7,200 bases of DNA from Lachnospiraceae bacterium UBA3316 (lineage in GTDB: Bacteria; Bacillota; Clostridia; Lachnospirales; Lachnospiraceae). A model generated the notes under the pieces. The model was given only the letters and a program-made list of their open reading frames with translations, was not told where the DNA came from and did no database searches. The stretch is from NCBI GenBank assembly GCA_002361955.1, contig DESK01000020.1, forward strand, positions 69,844 to 77,043, written 5' to 3'. This document shows positions 1 through 5,518 of this stretch, piece by piece (position 1 is the first letter of the stretch; each line of letters starts with the position of its first letter). The translations under genes and the position numbers were made by a program.

Positions 1-1
1 G

Positions 2-49
2 GCAGAAGGAAAGGCAGAAGGAAAAGCAGAAGGAATCGCGGAAGGGATC
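2..49 (+). repeat. 12-bp coding tandem repeat (four units visible)
   Basis: Four consecutive 12-bp units are visible: GCAGAAGGAAAG, GCAGAAGGAAAA, GCAGAAGGAATC and GCGGAAGGGATC. Each encodes A-E-G plus K or I. The array probably continues to the left of the window. The two outermost units differ by one base and later units diverge more, which fits expansion by slippage or unequal exchange. The unit length is a multiple of three, so copy-number change would keep the reading frame. Confidence 0.85.
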
Positions 50-205
50 GCAGAATCCGTTGTAGAATTTCTGGAAGAGCTGGGAACTGTACCGATGGAA
101 CTGCGGAAAAGAATCATGGAGGAGAAGAATTTAGAGATTTTAAGAAAATGGTGTAAGCAGGCAGCGAGAGTGGAATCCGTCAGCCAGTTTCGGGAGATCA
201 TGTGA
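2..205 (+). CDS. Rpn family recombination-promoting nuclease / putative transposase, C-terminal fragment
   Basis: Only the last 67 codons are in the window; the gene begins upstream, and the reading frame is open from base 2 to TGA at 203-205. The fragment opens with four A-E-G-K or A-E-G-I repeats. It continues through a predicted helical stretch (VVEFLEELGTVP) and ends in a W-C-K-Q-A-A-R-V-E-S-V-S-Q-F segment. From recall, this repeat-plus-tail pattern is typical of the C terminus of Rpn/PD-(D/E)XK nuclease proteins, which are abundant and multicopy in Lachnospiraceae. The nuclease core with its catalytic D, E and K residues lies outside the window, so activity cannot be judged. Rpn proteins in E. 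coli are DNA endonucleases linked to RecA-independent recombination and phage defence; any such role here is inference. No terminator with a T-tract follows. A generic helical repeat protein remains possible. Confidence 0.72.
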   Translation, partial: AEGKAEGKAEGIAEGIAESVVEFLEELGTVPMELRKRIMEEKNLEILRKWCKQAARVESVSQFREIM

Positions 206-214
206 AAGAAAAGA

Positions 215-257
215 AAACAAAATATCAAAGGAAGGATCTTCCGGCGGCATTTTGTTT
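215..257. repeat. Nested inverted repeat behind the nuclease gene
   Basis: AAACAAAAT (215-223) is a perfect 9-bp match to ATTTTGTTT (249-257). Inside it sits a second small hairpin, GGAAG (230-234) and CTTCC (238-242) around GAT. The outer stem is nearly all A-T and no T-run follows the structure, so it is at best a weak terminator for the nuclease gene. No coding sequence is supported between 206 and 376. Confidence 0.4.
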
Positions 258-308
258 AACCATCAGGCCGTGGAGTACCTGCTGTATTAAGGGTCACAGC
301 AAAAAACT

Positions 309-335
309 TCGATTTTTCAGTTGTGGGAAAATCGA
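309..335. promoter_or_regulatory. Perfect 8-bp inverted repeat straddling the alaA -35 region (operator candidate)
   Basis: TCGATTTT (309-316) and AAAATCGA (328-335) are perfect reverse complements separated by 11 bases. The proposed -35 hexamer of alaA (321-326) lies in the spacer, so a dimeric regulator bound here would cover the promoter. An RNA hairpin is possible in transcripts read through from upstream, but no T-tract follows, so it does not look like a terminator. No regulator is identified. Confidence 0.4.
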
Positions 336-349
336 GAATGGTATATACT
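321..349 (+). promoter_or_regulatory. Promoter of the alaA-yqeG-aroK-pepP cluster
   Basis: TTGTGG (321-326) is followed after exactly 17 bases by TATACT (344-349), a good sigma-A-like pair. The predicted start point near 356 would give a leader of about 20 bases. The ribosome binding site AAGGGGG (361-367) lies 9 bases before the ATG at 377. Confidence 0.6.
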
Positions 350-376
350 GGGTAAAGCGAAAGGGGGACTTGTCAT

Positions 377-1594
377 ATGAGAACTTTTGAAAAATCAAGT
401 AAATTGGACAACGTCTGCTACGATGTCCGGGGCCCGGTGGTGGACGAGGCGGCCCGGATGGAGGAGAGCGGAATTCCTATATTAAAGCTGAATATCGGCA
501 ACCCGGCGCCCTTTGGATTTCGCGCACCGGAGTCGATTATAGAGACCATGGCGGAGAATCTGAAGAATACAGAAGGGTATTCTGATTCCAAGGGACTGCT
601 TTCGGCGAGAAGAGCCATTGAAGCCTACTGCAGGAAGAAAAATCTTCCCAATGTAGGAGTGAACGATATTTATACAGGAAACGGGGTCAGCGAGCTGATC
701 GTTATGGTGATGCAGGGGCTTTTAAACAACGGCGATGAGATCCTGATGCCTTCGCCGGATTATCCTCTGTGGACAGCGGCGGCAAACCTGGCAGGAGGAA
801 AGCCGGTACATTATGTGTGCGACGAGGCTTCCAACTGGTATCCCGATATCCAGGATATCCGAAAGAAAATCACAGACCGCACGAAGGGAATTGTGGTTAT
901 CAACCCCAACAATCCTACAGGGGCTCTTTACCCCAGGGAAGTGTTGGAAGAGATCGTGGAGGTAGCCAGGGAGCATGAGCTGATCATCTTCGCGGATGAG
1001 ATTTATGACCGGCTGGTGATGGATGGGAAGGAACATATTTCCATCGCATCCCTGGCGCCGGATCTCTTTTGCATTACGATGAACGGGCTGTCAAAGTCCC
1101 ACAAGATCGCAGGCTACCGTCTTGGATGGATGGCCTTGAGCGGCAACAAGGACAAGGCCAGGGGATATATCGAGGGCTTAAATATGCTCTCTTCCATGCG
1201 TCTTTGTTCCAATGTTCCGGCCCAGGCCATTGTGGAGACAGCTTTAAGAGATGCCGGGCAGCCGGATGAGATGATCCTGCCGGGAGGAAGAATCTACGAG
1301 CAGAGGGAGTATATTTACCGGGCGCTGAATGATATTCCGGGAATCACGGCAAAGAAGCCCGATGCGGCCTTTTATATCTTCCCGAAGATCGATACGGCCA
1401 GGTTTGGAATCCGGGATGACGAGCAGTTTTGCCTTGATTTCCTGAAGGCAAAGCAGGTGCTTCTCGTCCACGGTGGAGGCTTCAATCTGGCCACACCAGA
1501 TCATTTCCGGGTTGTGTATCTGCCGGAAATGGGGGTTCTGAAGGAAGCTATGGATAAGCTGGCGCAGTTCCTTGACACCTACAGGCAGAGCTAA
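377..1594 (+). CDS. alaA: Alanine (glutamate-pyruvate) aminotransferase, PLP-dependent class I
   Basis: This 405-residue protein matches E. coli AlaA closely from memory, in length and along its whole sequence: FEKSSKLDNVCYDVRGP near the N terminus, KLNIGNPAPFGF, GNGVSELIV and NPNNPTG. Fold-type I landmarks are present: N179 in NPNNPTG, D207 and Y210 in FADEIYD, the Schiff-base lysine K240 in LSKSHKIAGYR, and R378 in DHFRVVYLP, which binds the substrate carboxylate. The family interconverts alanine and 2-oxoglutarate with pyruvate and glutamate in the cytoplasm. The start is supported by AAGGGGG upstream and by alignment of residue 3 onward with AlaA. It is the first gene of a cluster and yqeG begins 21 nt after its stop. 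Some relatives also accept branched-chain or aromatic amino acids, so substrate range is less certain than the enzyme class. Confidence 0.93.
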   Translation: MRTFEKSSKLDNVCYDVRGPVVDEAARMEESGIPILKLNIGNPAPFGFRAPESIIETMAENLKNTEGYSDSKGLLSARRAIEAYCRKKNLPNVGVNDIYTGNGVSELIVMVMQGLLNNGDEILMPSPDYPLWTAAANLAGGKPVHYVCDEASNWYPDIQDIRKKITDRTKGIVVINPNNPTGALYPREVLEEIVEVAREHELIIFADEIYDRLVMDGKEHISIASLAPDLFCITMNGLSKSHKIAGYRLGWMALSGNKDKARGYIEGLNMLSSMRLCSNVPAQAIVETALRDAGQPDEMILPGGRIYEQREYIYRALNDIPGITAKKPDAAFYIFPKIDTARFGIRDDEQFCLDFLKAKQVLLVHGGGFNLATPDHFRVVYLPEMGVLKEAMDKLAQFLDTYRQS

Positions 1595-1615
1595 GGCATA
1601 TCGCACGGAGGGGCC

Positions 1616-2122
1616 ATGTTTAAATGTTTTTATCCCGATGAATATGTGGATTCCACATACGGCATTGAGTTTAAGAAGCTGAAGGAGAAGGGGTGCCGCG
1701 GGGTGCTCTTTGATATCGACAATACACTGGTGCCGCACGGCGCGCCGGCGGACGCCCGGGCCATCCGGCTTTTTGAGGAGCTGCGGGAGCTGGGGCTGGA
1801 ATCCTGCCTTATTTCAAATAATAAGAGGCCGAGGGTAGAGTCTTTTGCCCGGGCAGTGGGTACTCTGTTTATTGAGGATGCCCATAAGCCTGGCGTGAAG
1901 AATTATAAAAGAGCCTGCAGGCTGATGGGGTGCACGGAAGAGGAGGTTGTCTTTGTGGGAGACCAGCTTTTTACGGATGTGTACGGGGCCAAACGGGCGG
2001 GGATGCCTACGATCCTGGTGAAGCCGATCCACCCCAAGGAGGAAATCCAGATCGTCCTTAAGAGATACCTGGAAAAGATCGTGCTGTATTTTTACAGAAA
2101 ACAGAGAGGGTTGGAAAAATGA
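1616..2122 (+). CDS. yqeG: YqeG family HAD IIIA-type phosphatase
   Basis: This is a 168-residue cytoplasmic HAD hydrolase, close to the usual YqeG length of about 170. All HAD motifs are visible: motif I FDIDNTL with nucleophile D33 and acid/base D35, motif II S67-N68-N69, the motif III lysine K91 in HKPGVK, and motif IV GDQLFTD with D116 and D121. The opening YPDEYVDS and the SNNK segment are hallmarks of this subfamily. Relatives in yeast (Gep4) and plants dephosphorylate phosphatidylglycerophosphate, so a role in phosphatidylglycerol synthesis is a reasonable inference; nothing here proves the substrate. GGAGGGG (1607-1613) serves as ribosome binding site, slightly close to the ATG. Its stop overlaps the aroK start (ATGA at 2119-2122), implying translational coupling. 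Confidence 0.9.
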   Translation: MFKCFYPDEYVDSTYGIEFKKLKEKGCRGVLFDIDNTLVPHGAPADARAIRLFEELRELGLESCLISNNKRPRVESFARAVGTLFIEDAHKPGVKNYKRACRLMGCTEEEVVFVGDQLFTDVYGAKRAGMPTILVKPIHPKEEIQIVLKRYLEKIVLYFYRKQRGLEK

Positions 2123-2625
2123 ACCATGTGATTTTGATCGGATTTATGGGCTGCGGCAAGAGCAGCGTGGGAAAGGCGCTGGCAGAGGCGCTCCTGGTGC
2201 CCTTTGTCGATACGGACGAGCTGATCGAGAGGCGCGATGGCAGGCTGATCCGGGATATTTTCCGGGAATCGGGGGAGGACTTCTTCCGGGATCTGGAAAC
2301 GGAGACGCTGGCTCTTCTTTTGGAGTCAAACGAGCGGATGGTTATCGCGGCGGGGGGAGGGCTTCCCCTGCGCCCGGAAAACCGGGAATATATCAGGCAG
2401 CTTGGCACTGCAGTCTACCTCCTGGCAACGGAGGAGACACTGGTGGCGCGTCTGCGGCAGGATGATACCAGACCCCTGCTTCAGGGAGGGGAGCTGGAGA
2501 AAAAGATAGAGCGGCTGATGGCCGAGAGGGAAGAGATCTACAGAGAGACGGCAGATCTTCAAATCGTCACAGACGGAAAAGAAATTTATGAGATTGTACA
2601 GGAGGTACGGAAAAATGTTGGATAA
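2119..2625 (+). CDS. aroK: Shikimate kinase
   Basis: This 168-residue P-loop kinase phosphorylates shikimate with ATP to shikimate 3-phosphate, the fifth step of chorismate synthesis. The Walker A motif is GFMGCGKSS (residues 8-16). The shikimate-binding residues are D31 and D33 in VDTDE, R57 in FFRDLE, and the glycine triplet 79-81 in AAGGGLP. The lid arginine is R118 in DDTRPLL, followed by R137 and Y141 in the family's R-x-x-x-Y motif. Length is normal. The gene overlaps yqeG by 4 nt and the peptidase gene by 11 nt, so it sits inside one transcription unit. No other shikimate gene is in the window, and aroE is absent here. Gene symbols aroK and aroL are interchangeable for this family. Confidence 0.95.
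   Translation: MNHVILIGFMGCGKSSVGKALAEALLVPFVDTDELIERRDGRLIRDIFRESGEDFFRDLETETLALLLESNERMVIAAGGGLPLRPENREYIRQLGTAVYLLATEETLVARLRQDDTRPLLQGGELEKKIERLMAEREEIYRETADLQIVTDGKEIYEIVQEVRKNVG
2601..2606 (+). promoter_or_regulatory. Ribosome binding site that fixes the Xaa-Pro peptidase start
   Basis: GGAGGT lies 8 bases before the ATG at 2615. A longer frame could start at ATG 2588, but the bases before that codon hold no purine-rich site and the extra nine residues (MRLYRRYGK) do not resemble the family N terminus. The 2615 start is therefore preferred, giving an 11-nt overlap with aroK. Confidence 0.8.
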
Positions 2626-3673
2626 GCTTTGGAAACAGGAGCTGGCCGGGGATGCCGTGCTGGTATCCTCTGCTTATAATATGAGATATCTTAGCAGCTT
2701 TTGCGGTGGGGAGGGATATGTATTCCTGCATCCGAAGAGGCAGGTGGTGATCGTGGACTCCAGATATACCACCCAGGCTAAGGAGGAGGCTTCAGGCTTT
2801 GAGGTGATAGAGATTGGCGGCGACGTAGGCTTTGGAGATGTGATCCGGGAGCTGGCGTTCCAGACGGGAACCAGCCGTCTGCTGTTTGAGGACAGCGACC
2901 TGACCTACAGCACCGTTAGGGGACTGAAGGAAAAATGCGGGGAGCTGGAATGGATTCCCGCAGGGGAGCTTTTAAATAACCTGCGCTGGATCAAGTCAGA
3001 GGAAGAGCTTGCCAGAATCGAGAAGGCGGAGGCGATCGGCGACAAGGCCTTTGCGCGGATCTTAAACGATATTCGCCCGGGAATCACGGAGCTTGAGGTG
3101 GCGGCGAAGCTGGAGTATTATATGAGGGAGGAAGGGACAGCCAAGAACAGCTTTGATACGATTGTGGCTTCCGGCCTTCACTCAGCCATGCCCCACGCGA
3201 TCCCCACGGATAAAAAGATTGAGGCAGGGGATTTTGTGACCATGGATTTTGGATGTGTGTACCAGGGCTACTGTTCCGATATGACGAGAACCGTGGTGGT
3301 AGGAAAGGCAAACGACCGCCAGAAGGAGCTTTATCAGATTGTGCTGGAGGCCCAGCAGGCAGGCATTTCCGCGATCAGGGCGGGCATGACAGGCAGCCAG
3401 GTGGACGCTGTTTCGAGGGACATCATAAAAAAAGCCGGATACGGAGAGTATTTCGGCCATGGCCTGGGGCACAGCGTAGGCCTTGTGATCCATGAGGAGC
3501 CAAGGCTCTCGCCCAAGTGCCATGAAGTGCTCCGTGAGAATATGATCCAGACCGTGGAGCCGGGGATCTATATTCCGGGCTTTGGCGGCGTCAGAATCGA
3601 GGATTTGGTGTGTGTGACGGCCGATGGATGCGTGAATTATACCCATTCTCCAAAAGAATTGATCGAGCTGTAA
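2615..3673 (+). CDS. Xaa-Pro aminopeptidase (M24B family, aminopeptidase P / dipeptidase type)
   Basis: The 352-residue protein has the two-domain layout of bacterial aminopeptidase P-like enzymes: a creatinase N-terminal domain (about 1-125, SSAYNMRYLSSF) and a pita-bread catalytic domain (about 130-350). All five dimetal ligands are visible: D211 in TMDFG, D222 in SDMTRT, H286 in GHGLGH, E315 in VEPGIY and E329 in GVRIED. The accessory histidines H194 and H293 are also present. Such enzymes cut Xaa-Pro bonds and help recycle proline peptides in the cytoplasm. It ends the alaA cluster, and efp follows 127 nt later; the same pairing with efp occurs in B. subtilis (yqhT-efp). Whether it acts on dipeptides (PepQ-like) or longer peptides (PepP-like) cannot be told from sequence, so no symbol is given. 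Confidence 0.92.
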   Translation: MLDKLWKQELAGDAVLVSSAYNMRYLSSFCGGEGYVFLHPKRQVVIVDSRYTTQAKEEASGFEVIEIGGDVGFGDVIRELAFQTGTSRLLFEDSDLTYSTVRGLKEKCGELEWIPAGELLNNLRWIKSEEELARIEKAEAIGDKAFARILNDIRPGITELEVAAKLEYYMREEGTAKNSFDTIVASGLHSAMPHAIPTDKKIEAGDFVTMDFGCVYQGYCSDMTRTVVVGKANDRQKELYQIVLEAQQAGISAIRAGMTGSQVDAVSRDIIKKAGYGEYFGHGLGHSVGLVIHEEPRLSPKCHEVLRENMIQTVEPGIYIPGFGGVRIEDLVCVTADGCVNYTHSPKELIEL

Positions 3674-3680
3674 AAAATAG

Positions 3681-3709
3681 TTGAAAAAAAGAAAAATTTA
3701 TTATAAAAT
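3681..3709 (+). promoter_or_regulatory. efp promoter candidate
   Basis: TTGAAA (3681-3686) is followed by 17 bases and then TAAAAT (3704-3709), in a very A+T-rich stretch beginning only 8 bases after the peptidase stop. A perfect TATAAT also sits at 3714-3719, but its matching -35 position reads GAAAAA, so two start points are possible. No terminator separates the peptidase gene from efp, so read-through from the upstream cluster is likely too. Confidence 0.5.
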
Positions 3710-3734
3710 AAGCTATAATTATGGAATAAAATGA

Positions 3735-3758
3735 TTCCAGACGACCGCCTGGAAGGCG
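3735..3758 (+). promoter_or_regulatory. Mutually exclusive hairpins in the efp leader
   Basis: TTCCAG (3735-3740) can pair with CTGGAA (3749-3754) around an 8-base loop. Alternatively CGCC (3746-3749) pairs with GGCG (3755-3758) around 5 bases. The two share bases 3749 and 3753-3754 or their loops and cannot form together. The efp ribosome binding site AAGGAGG (3786-3792) lies downstream, 8 bases before the ATG. A regulatory role is inference only. Confidence 0.3.
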
Positions 3759-3800
3759 TTTAGGAACATAACCGGGCGTAGGAATAAGGAGGAATATCAG

Positions 3801-4358
3801 ATGATATCAGCAGGAGATTTTAGAAATGGCATTACGCTGGAGATTGAAGGAAATGTTATGCAGATTCTGGAGTTCCAGCATGTAAAACCGGGTAAGGGAG
3901 CTGCTTTCGTTAGAACGAAGCTCAAAAACATCATCAATGGCGGCGTGGTAGAGAAAACGTTCCGTCCCACGGAGAAATTCCCTCAGGCACGTATTGACAG
4001 AGTAGATATGCAGTACCTTTACAGCGATGGGGATCTGTTCCACTTTATGAATATGGAGTCTTATGAACAGATTGCTTTAGGCGAGGAAGTCATCGGCGAT
4101 GCGTTGAAATTCGTCAAAGAAAACGAGACAGTTAAGGTATGTTCCTACAATGGAAACGTATTTACCGTAGAGCCGCCTCTCTTTGTAGAGCTGGAGGTTA
4201 CAGATACAGAGCCGGGCTTCAAGGGTGATACAGCTCAGGGCGCTACAAAGCCGGCTACCGTAGAGACGGGAGCTACCGTATATGTACCGCTGTTCGTAGA
4301 GACAGGGGACAAGCTGAAGATCGACACAAGATCTGGCGAGTATCTTTCCAGAGTATAA
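3801..4358 (+). CDS. efp: Translation elongation factor P
   Basis: This 185-residue protein is full length for EF-P and shows the KOW-like N domain and two OB domains. Landmarks are MISAGDFRNG at the start, the domain I loop HVKPGKGAAFVRTK with the tip lysine K32, EKTFRPTEKF, MQYLYSDGD, and the C-terminal signature TEPGFKGDTA...TKPA with the ending DTRSGEYLSRV. EF-P binds the ribosome between the P and E sites and relieves stalling at consecutive prolines. K32 is the residue modified in many bacteria; no modification gene is in this window. The start is fixed by AAGGAGG at 3786-3792 and by the family N terminus. A Pro-Pro pair (125-126, VEPPLF) occurs in the protein itself. Own promoter upstream, strong terminator downstream. 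Confidence 0.97.
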   Translation: MISAGDFRNGITLEIEGNVMQILEFQHVKPGKGAAFVRTKLKNIINGGVVEKTFRPTEKFPQARIDRVDMQYLYSDGDLFHFMNMESYEQIALGEEVIGDALKFVKENETVKVCSYNGNVFTVEPPLFVELEVTDTEPGFKGDTAQGATKPATVETGATVYVPLFVETGDKLKIDTRSGEYLSRV

Positions 4359-4366
4359 AACAAATG

Positions 4367-4402
4367 AAGCCGCGTATCGCAGGATATGCGGCTTTATCTT
4401 TT
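4367..4402 (+). terminator. Rho-independent terminator of efp
   Basis: AAGCCGCGTATC (4367-4378) and GATATGCGGCTT (4383-4394) form a 12-bp stem with a single G-U wobble and a GCAG tetraloop, followed by a T-rich run ending at 4402. It begins 8 bases after the efp stop. Confidence 0.9.
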
Positions 4403-4428
4403 ACTGTGAAGGATCCAGGGGAAAGAGG

Positions 4429-4457
4429 TTGTCAGTACTGGCGATTTATGGTATGAT
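4429..4457 (+). promoter_or_regulatory. Extended -10 promoter of the PPC-domain gene
   Basis: TTGTCA (4429-4434), a 17-base spacer and TATGAT (4452-4457) make a near-consensus sigma-A promoter. A TG at 4449-4450 forms the extended -10 motif TGG-TATGAT. The predicted start near 4464 leaves a leader of about 47 bases that carries a small hairpin, GCTAAG (4472-4477) with CTTAGC (4485-4490). The ribosome binding site AAAGGAG (4497-4503) follows. Confidence 0.72.
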
Positions 4458-4510
4458 ATACCTACTATATCGCTAAGGTTGAAGCTTAGCAGCGCGAAAG
4501 GAGAAAGAAA

Positions 4511-5299
4511 ATGATGGAGAGAAGAGGAATTGGGAAAAAGCTTGCCGGGATGGCGGCAGCAGTGATGCTGATGGTTCTTATGATGGGGATGACTTCCCTG
4601 GCGGCTGCAAAGACAGAGGGGCTGGGATTCGGACAGGCCATCACAAACATGGATGAGGATGCGAGTATTGTACATTACTACAAATTTCAGGTGAAAAAGC
4701 CTGGAGCAGTCAGTGTAAGCGCCGTGGGTGTTAGTAACGGATATTATGTAGGGCTGAACATTGCTCTGTGCAACGCGAAGGGAAAGGTGCTTGAGGAGTG
4801 CTATGTAAACAACATGAGCTCTTACGAGGACAGCCGCCAGGTGACGTTCGGTGTCAATAAGGGGGGTTATCAAATAAGAATTCAGACACCGTACCGTTAT
4901 GTGCTGAGCTCTGCGTTCCAGAGCTGGCCGGAAAAGAGCGGAAATACCAGGACGAAGGCCGTTACGCTGAAGCGCAAGGCGCTTAAGAAGGGTGTGGTAG
5001 GGATCGGAGAATCCGCAAAGAAGGCAGACTGGTATAAGATCGTACTGAAAAAGCCTGCGAAATTCTCCCTGGAGTTTTCCGCGTATTGCAACCGTTATCT
5101 CTACGTGACGGTGATTCCCAGTAAAAAGGCAAAAATTGGCGGCAGCGGCAACATGTACGTGCGGAACAGTACTATGACCCAGAACTACCGCACGACAACA
5201 GGAAAGAAGCTTCCGGCGGGAACTTACTACGTCAGGGTTTGGCGCGGAGCGGGAGGAAATTCCGCAACAAACGGTATCTATACGCTGAGATGGAAATAA
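4511..5299 (+). CDS. Secreted protein with two pre-peptidase C-terminal (PPC)-like domains, function unknown
   Basis: The 262-residue product has a clear Sec signal peptide: basic n-region, hydrophobic core about 11-30, and a likely cleavage after A31-A32-A33. The mature part is lysine-rich and appears to be two beta-sandwich repeats. Repeat 1 (about 35-130) contains HYYKFQVKKPGAVSVSA. Repeat 2 (about 145-262) contains the matching DWYKIVLKKPAKFSLEFSA and the typical PPC ending LPAGTYYVRVWR...GIYTLRWK. PPC domains usually flank secreted peptidases or surface proteins and are non-catalytic. Here no enzyme domain, LPXTG motif, lipobox or membrane anchor is present, so the protein is probably released or bound to the wall by charge. 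The start is supported by AAAGGAG 7 bases upstream; a second ATG follows immediately. The gene is monocistronic, with its own promoter and terminator. Ligand unknown. Confidence 0.8.
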   Translation: MMERRGIGKKLAGMAAAVMLMVLMMGMTSLAAAKTEGLGFGQAITNMDEDASIVHYYKFQVKKPGAVSVSAVGVSNGYYVGLNIALCNAKGKVLEECYVNNMSSYEDSRQVTFGVNKGGYQIRIQTPYRYVLSSAFQSWPEKSGNTRTKAVTLKRKALKKGVVGIGESAKKADWYKIVLKKPAKFSLEFSAYCNRYLYVTVIPSKKAKIGGSGNMYVRNSTMTQNYRTTTGKKLPAGTYYVRVWRGAGGNSATNGIYTLRWK

Positions 5300-5306
5300 T
5301 AGGCAC

Positions 5307-5332
5307 AGGGGAGCCCGGAAGGGCTCCTTTTT
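5307..5332 (+). terminator. Rho-independent terminator of the PPC-domain gene
   Basis: GGAGCCC (5310-5316) and GGGCTCC (5321-5327) form a perfect 7-bp GC-rich stem around a GGAA tetraloop. Two G-U pairs and one A-T pair can extend it, and five Ts follow (5328-5332). It starts 7 bases after the stop codon. Confidence 0.93.
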
Positions 5333-5341
5333 GATGCGCAT

Positions 5342-5469
5342 CCAGTTGGTTACTGTTCGCTTCGTTCACAGTAACATTCGCAAATCCATCTAAAATTTGC
5401 TCACATCTGAATCACTTTCTTACGGACTTTGCAGTAAATGCAAAGTCCTGACCTGAACAGTAACACTGG
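5342..5469. repeat. Structured intergenic element with terminal inverted repeats and three internal hairpins (MITE-like or structured RNA)
   Basis: The ends are imperfect inverted repeats: CCAGT-TG-GTTACTGTTC (5342-5358) against GAACAGTAAC-ACTGG (5455-5469), 15 pairs with one 2-base bulge. Inside are three local hairpins. GTTACTGT (5349-5356) pairs with ACAGTAAC (5368-5375). GCAAAT (5380-5385) pairs with ATTTGC (5395-5400). A perfect 10-bp stem joins GGACTTTGCA (5424-5433) to TGCAAAGTCC (5439-5448). No reading frame with a ribosome binding site is present. The element sits between a terminator and the next promoter, where small non-autonomous repeats often land. I see no clear target-site duplication. 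It may instead be a structured RNA, but no promoter is evident for it. Copy number cannot be judged from one window. Confidence 0.6.
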
Positions 5470-5471
5470 TT

Positions 5472-5495
5472 GCCATAAAAAAGCGCCATAAAAAA
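5472..5495. repeat. Short A-rich direct repeat upstream of the NlpC/P60 promoter
   Basis: GCCATAAAAAA occurs twice (5472-5482 and 5485-5495), separated by GC, giving a 13-base period. It lies about 24 bases before the -35 hexamer of the next gene. The A-tracts could act as an UP-like element or bend DNA; this is inference. Confidence 0.45.
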
Positions 5496-5518
5496 TCCTG
5501 GAAATCTTTTCTATTTTC

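Noticed and set aside
202..390. Possible 62-residue ORF between the nuclease and alaA
   Set aside because: It begins at a GTG overlapping the previous stop, has no family-like features, contains the proposed promoter and inverted repeat, and runs into alaA in another frame.
1244..1738. Minus-strand frame crossing the alaA-yqeG junction
   Set aside because: It overlaps two clearly recognised genes and has no recognisable protein features or ribosome binding site.
2588..2614. Upstream ATG as start of the Xaa-Pro peptidase
   Set aside because: There is no ribosome binding site before it, and the added residues do not fit the family. GGAGGT at 2601-2606 points to the ATG at 2615.
4394..5341. 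Long open frame (315 codons) on the minus strand opposite the PPC-domain gene
   Set aside because: The + strand gene has a signal peptide, domain repeats, promoter, ribosome binding site and terminator. The minus frame has a composition typical of an antisense shadow and spans both terminators.
5333..5342. GATGCGCATC palindrome at the left edge of the structured element, considered as a target-site duplication or recombination site
   Set aside because: No matching copy is found at the right edge of the element, and a 10-bp palindrome alone can occur by chance.
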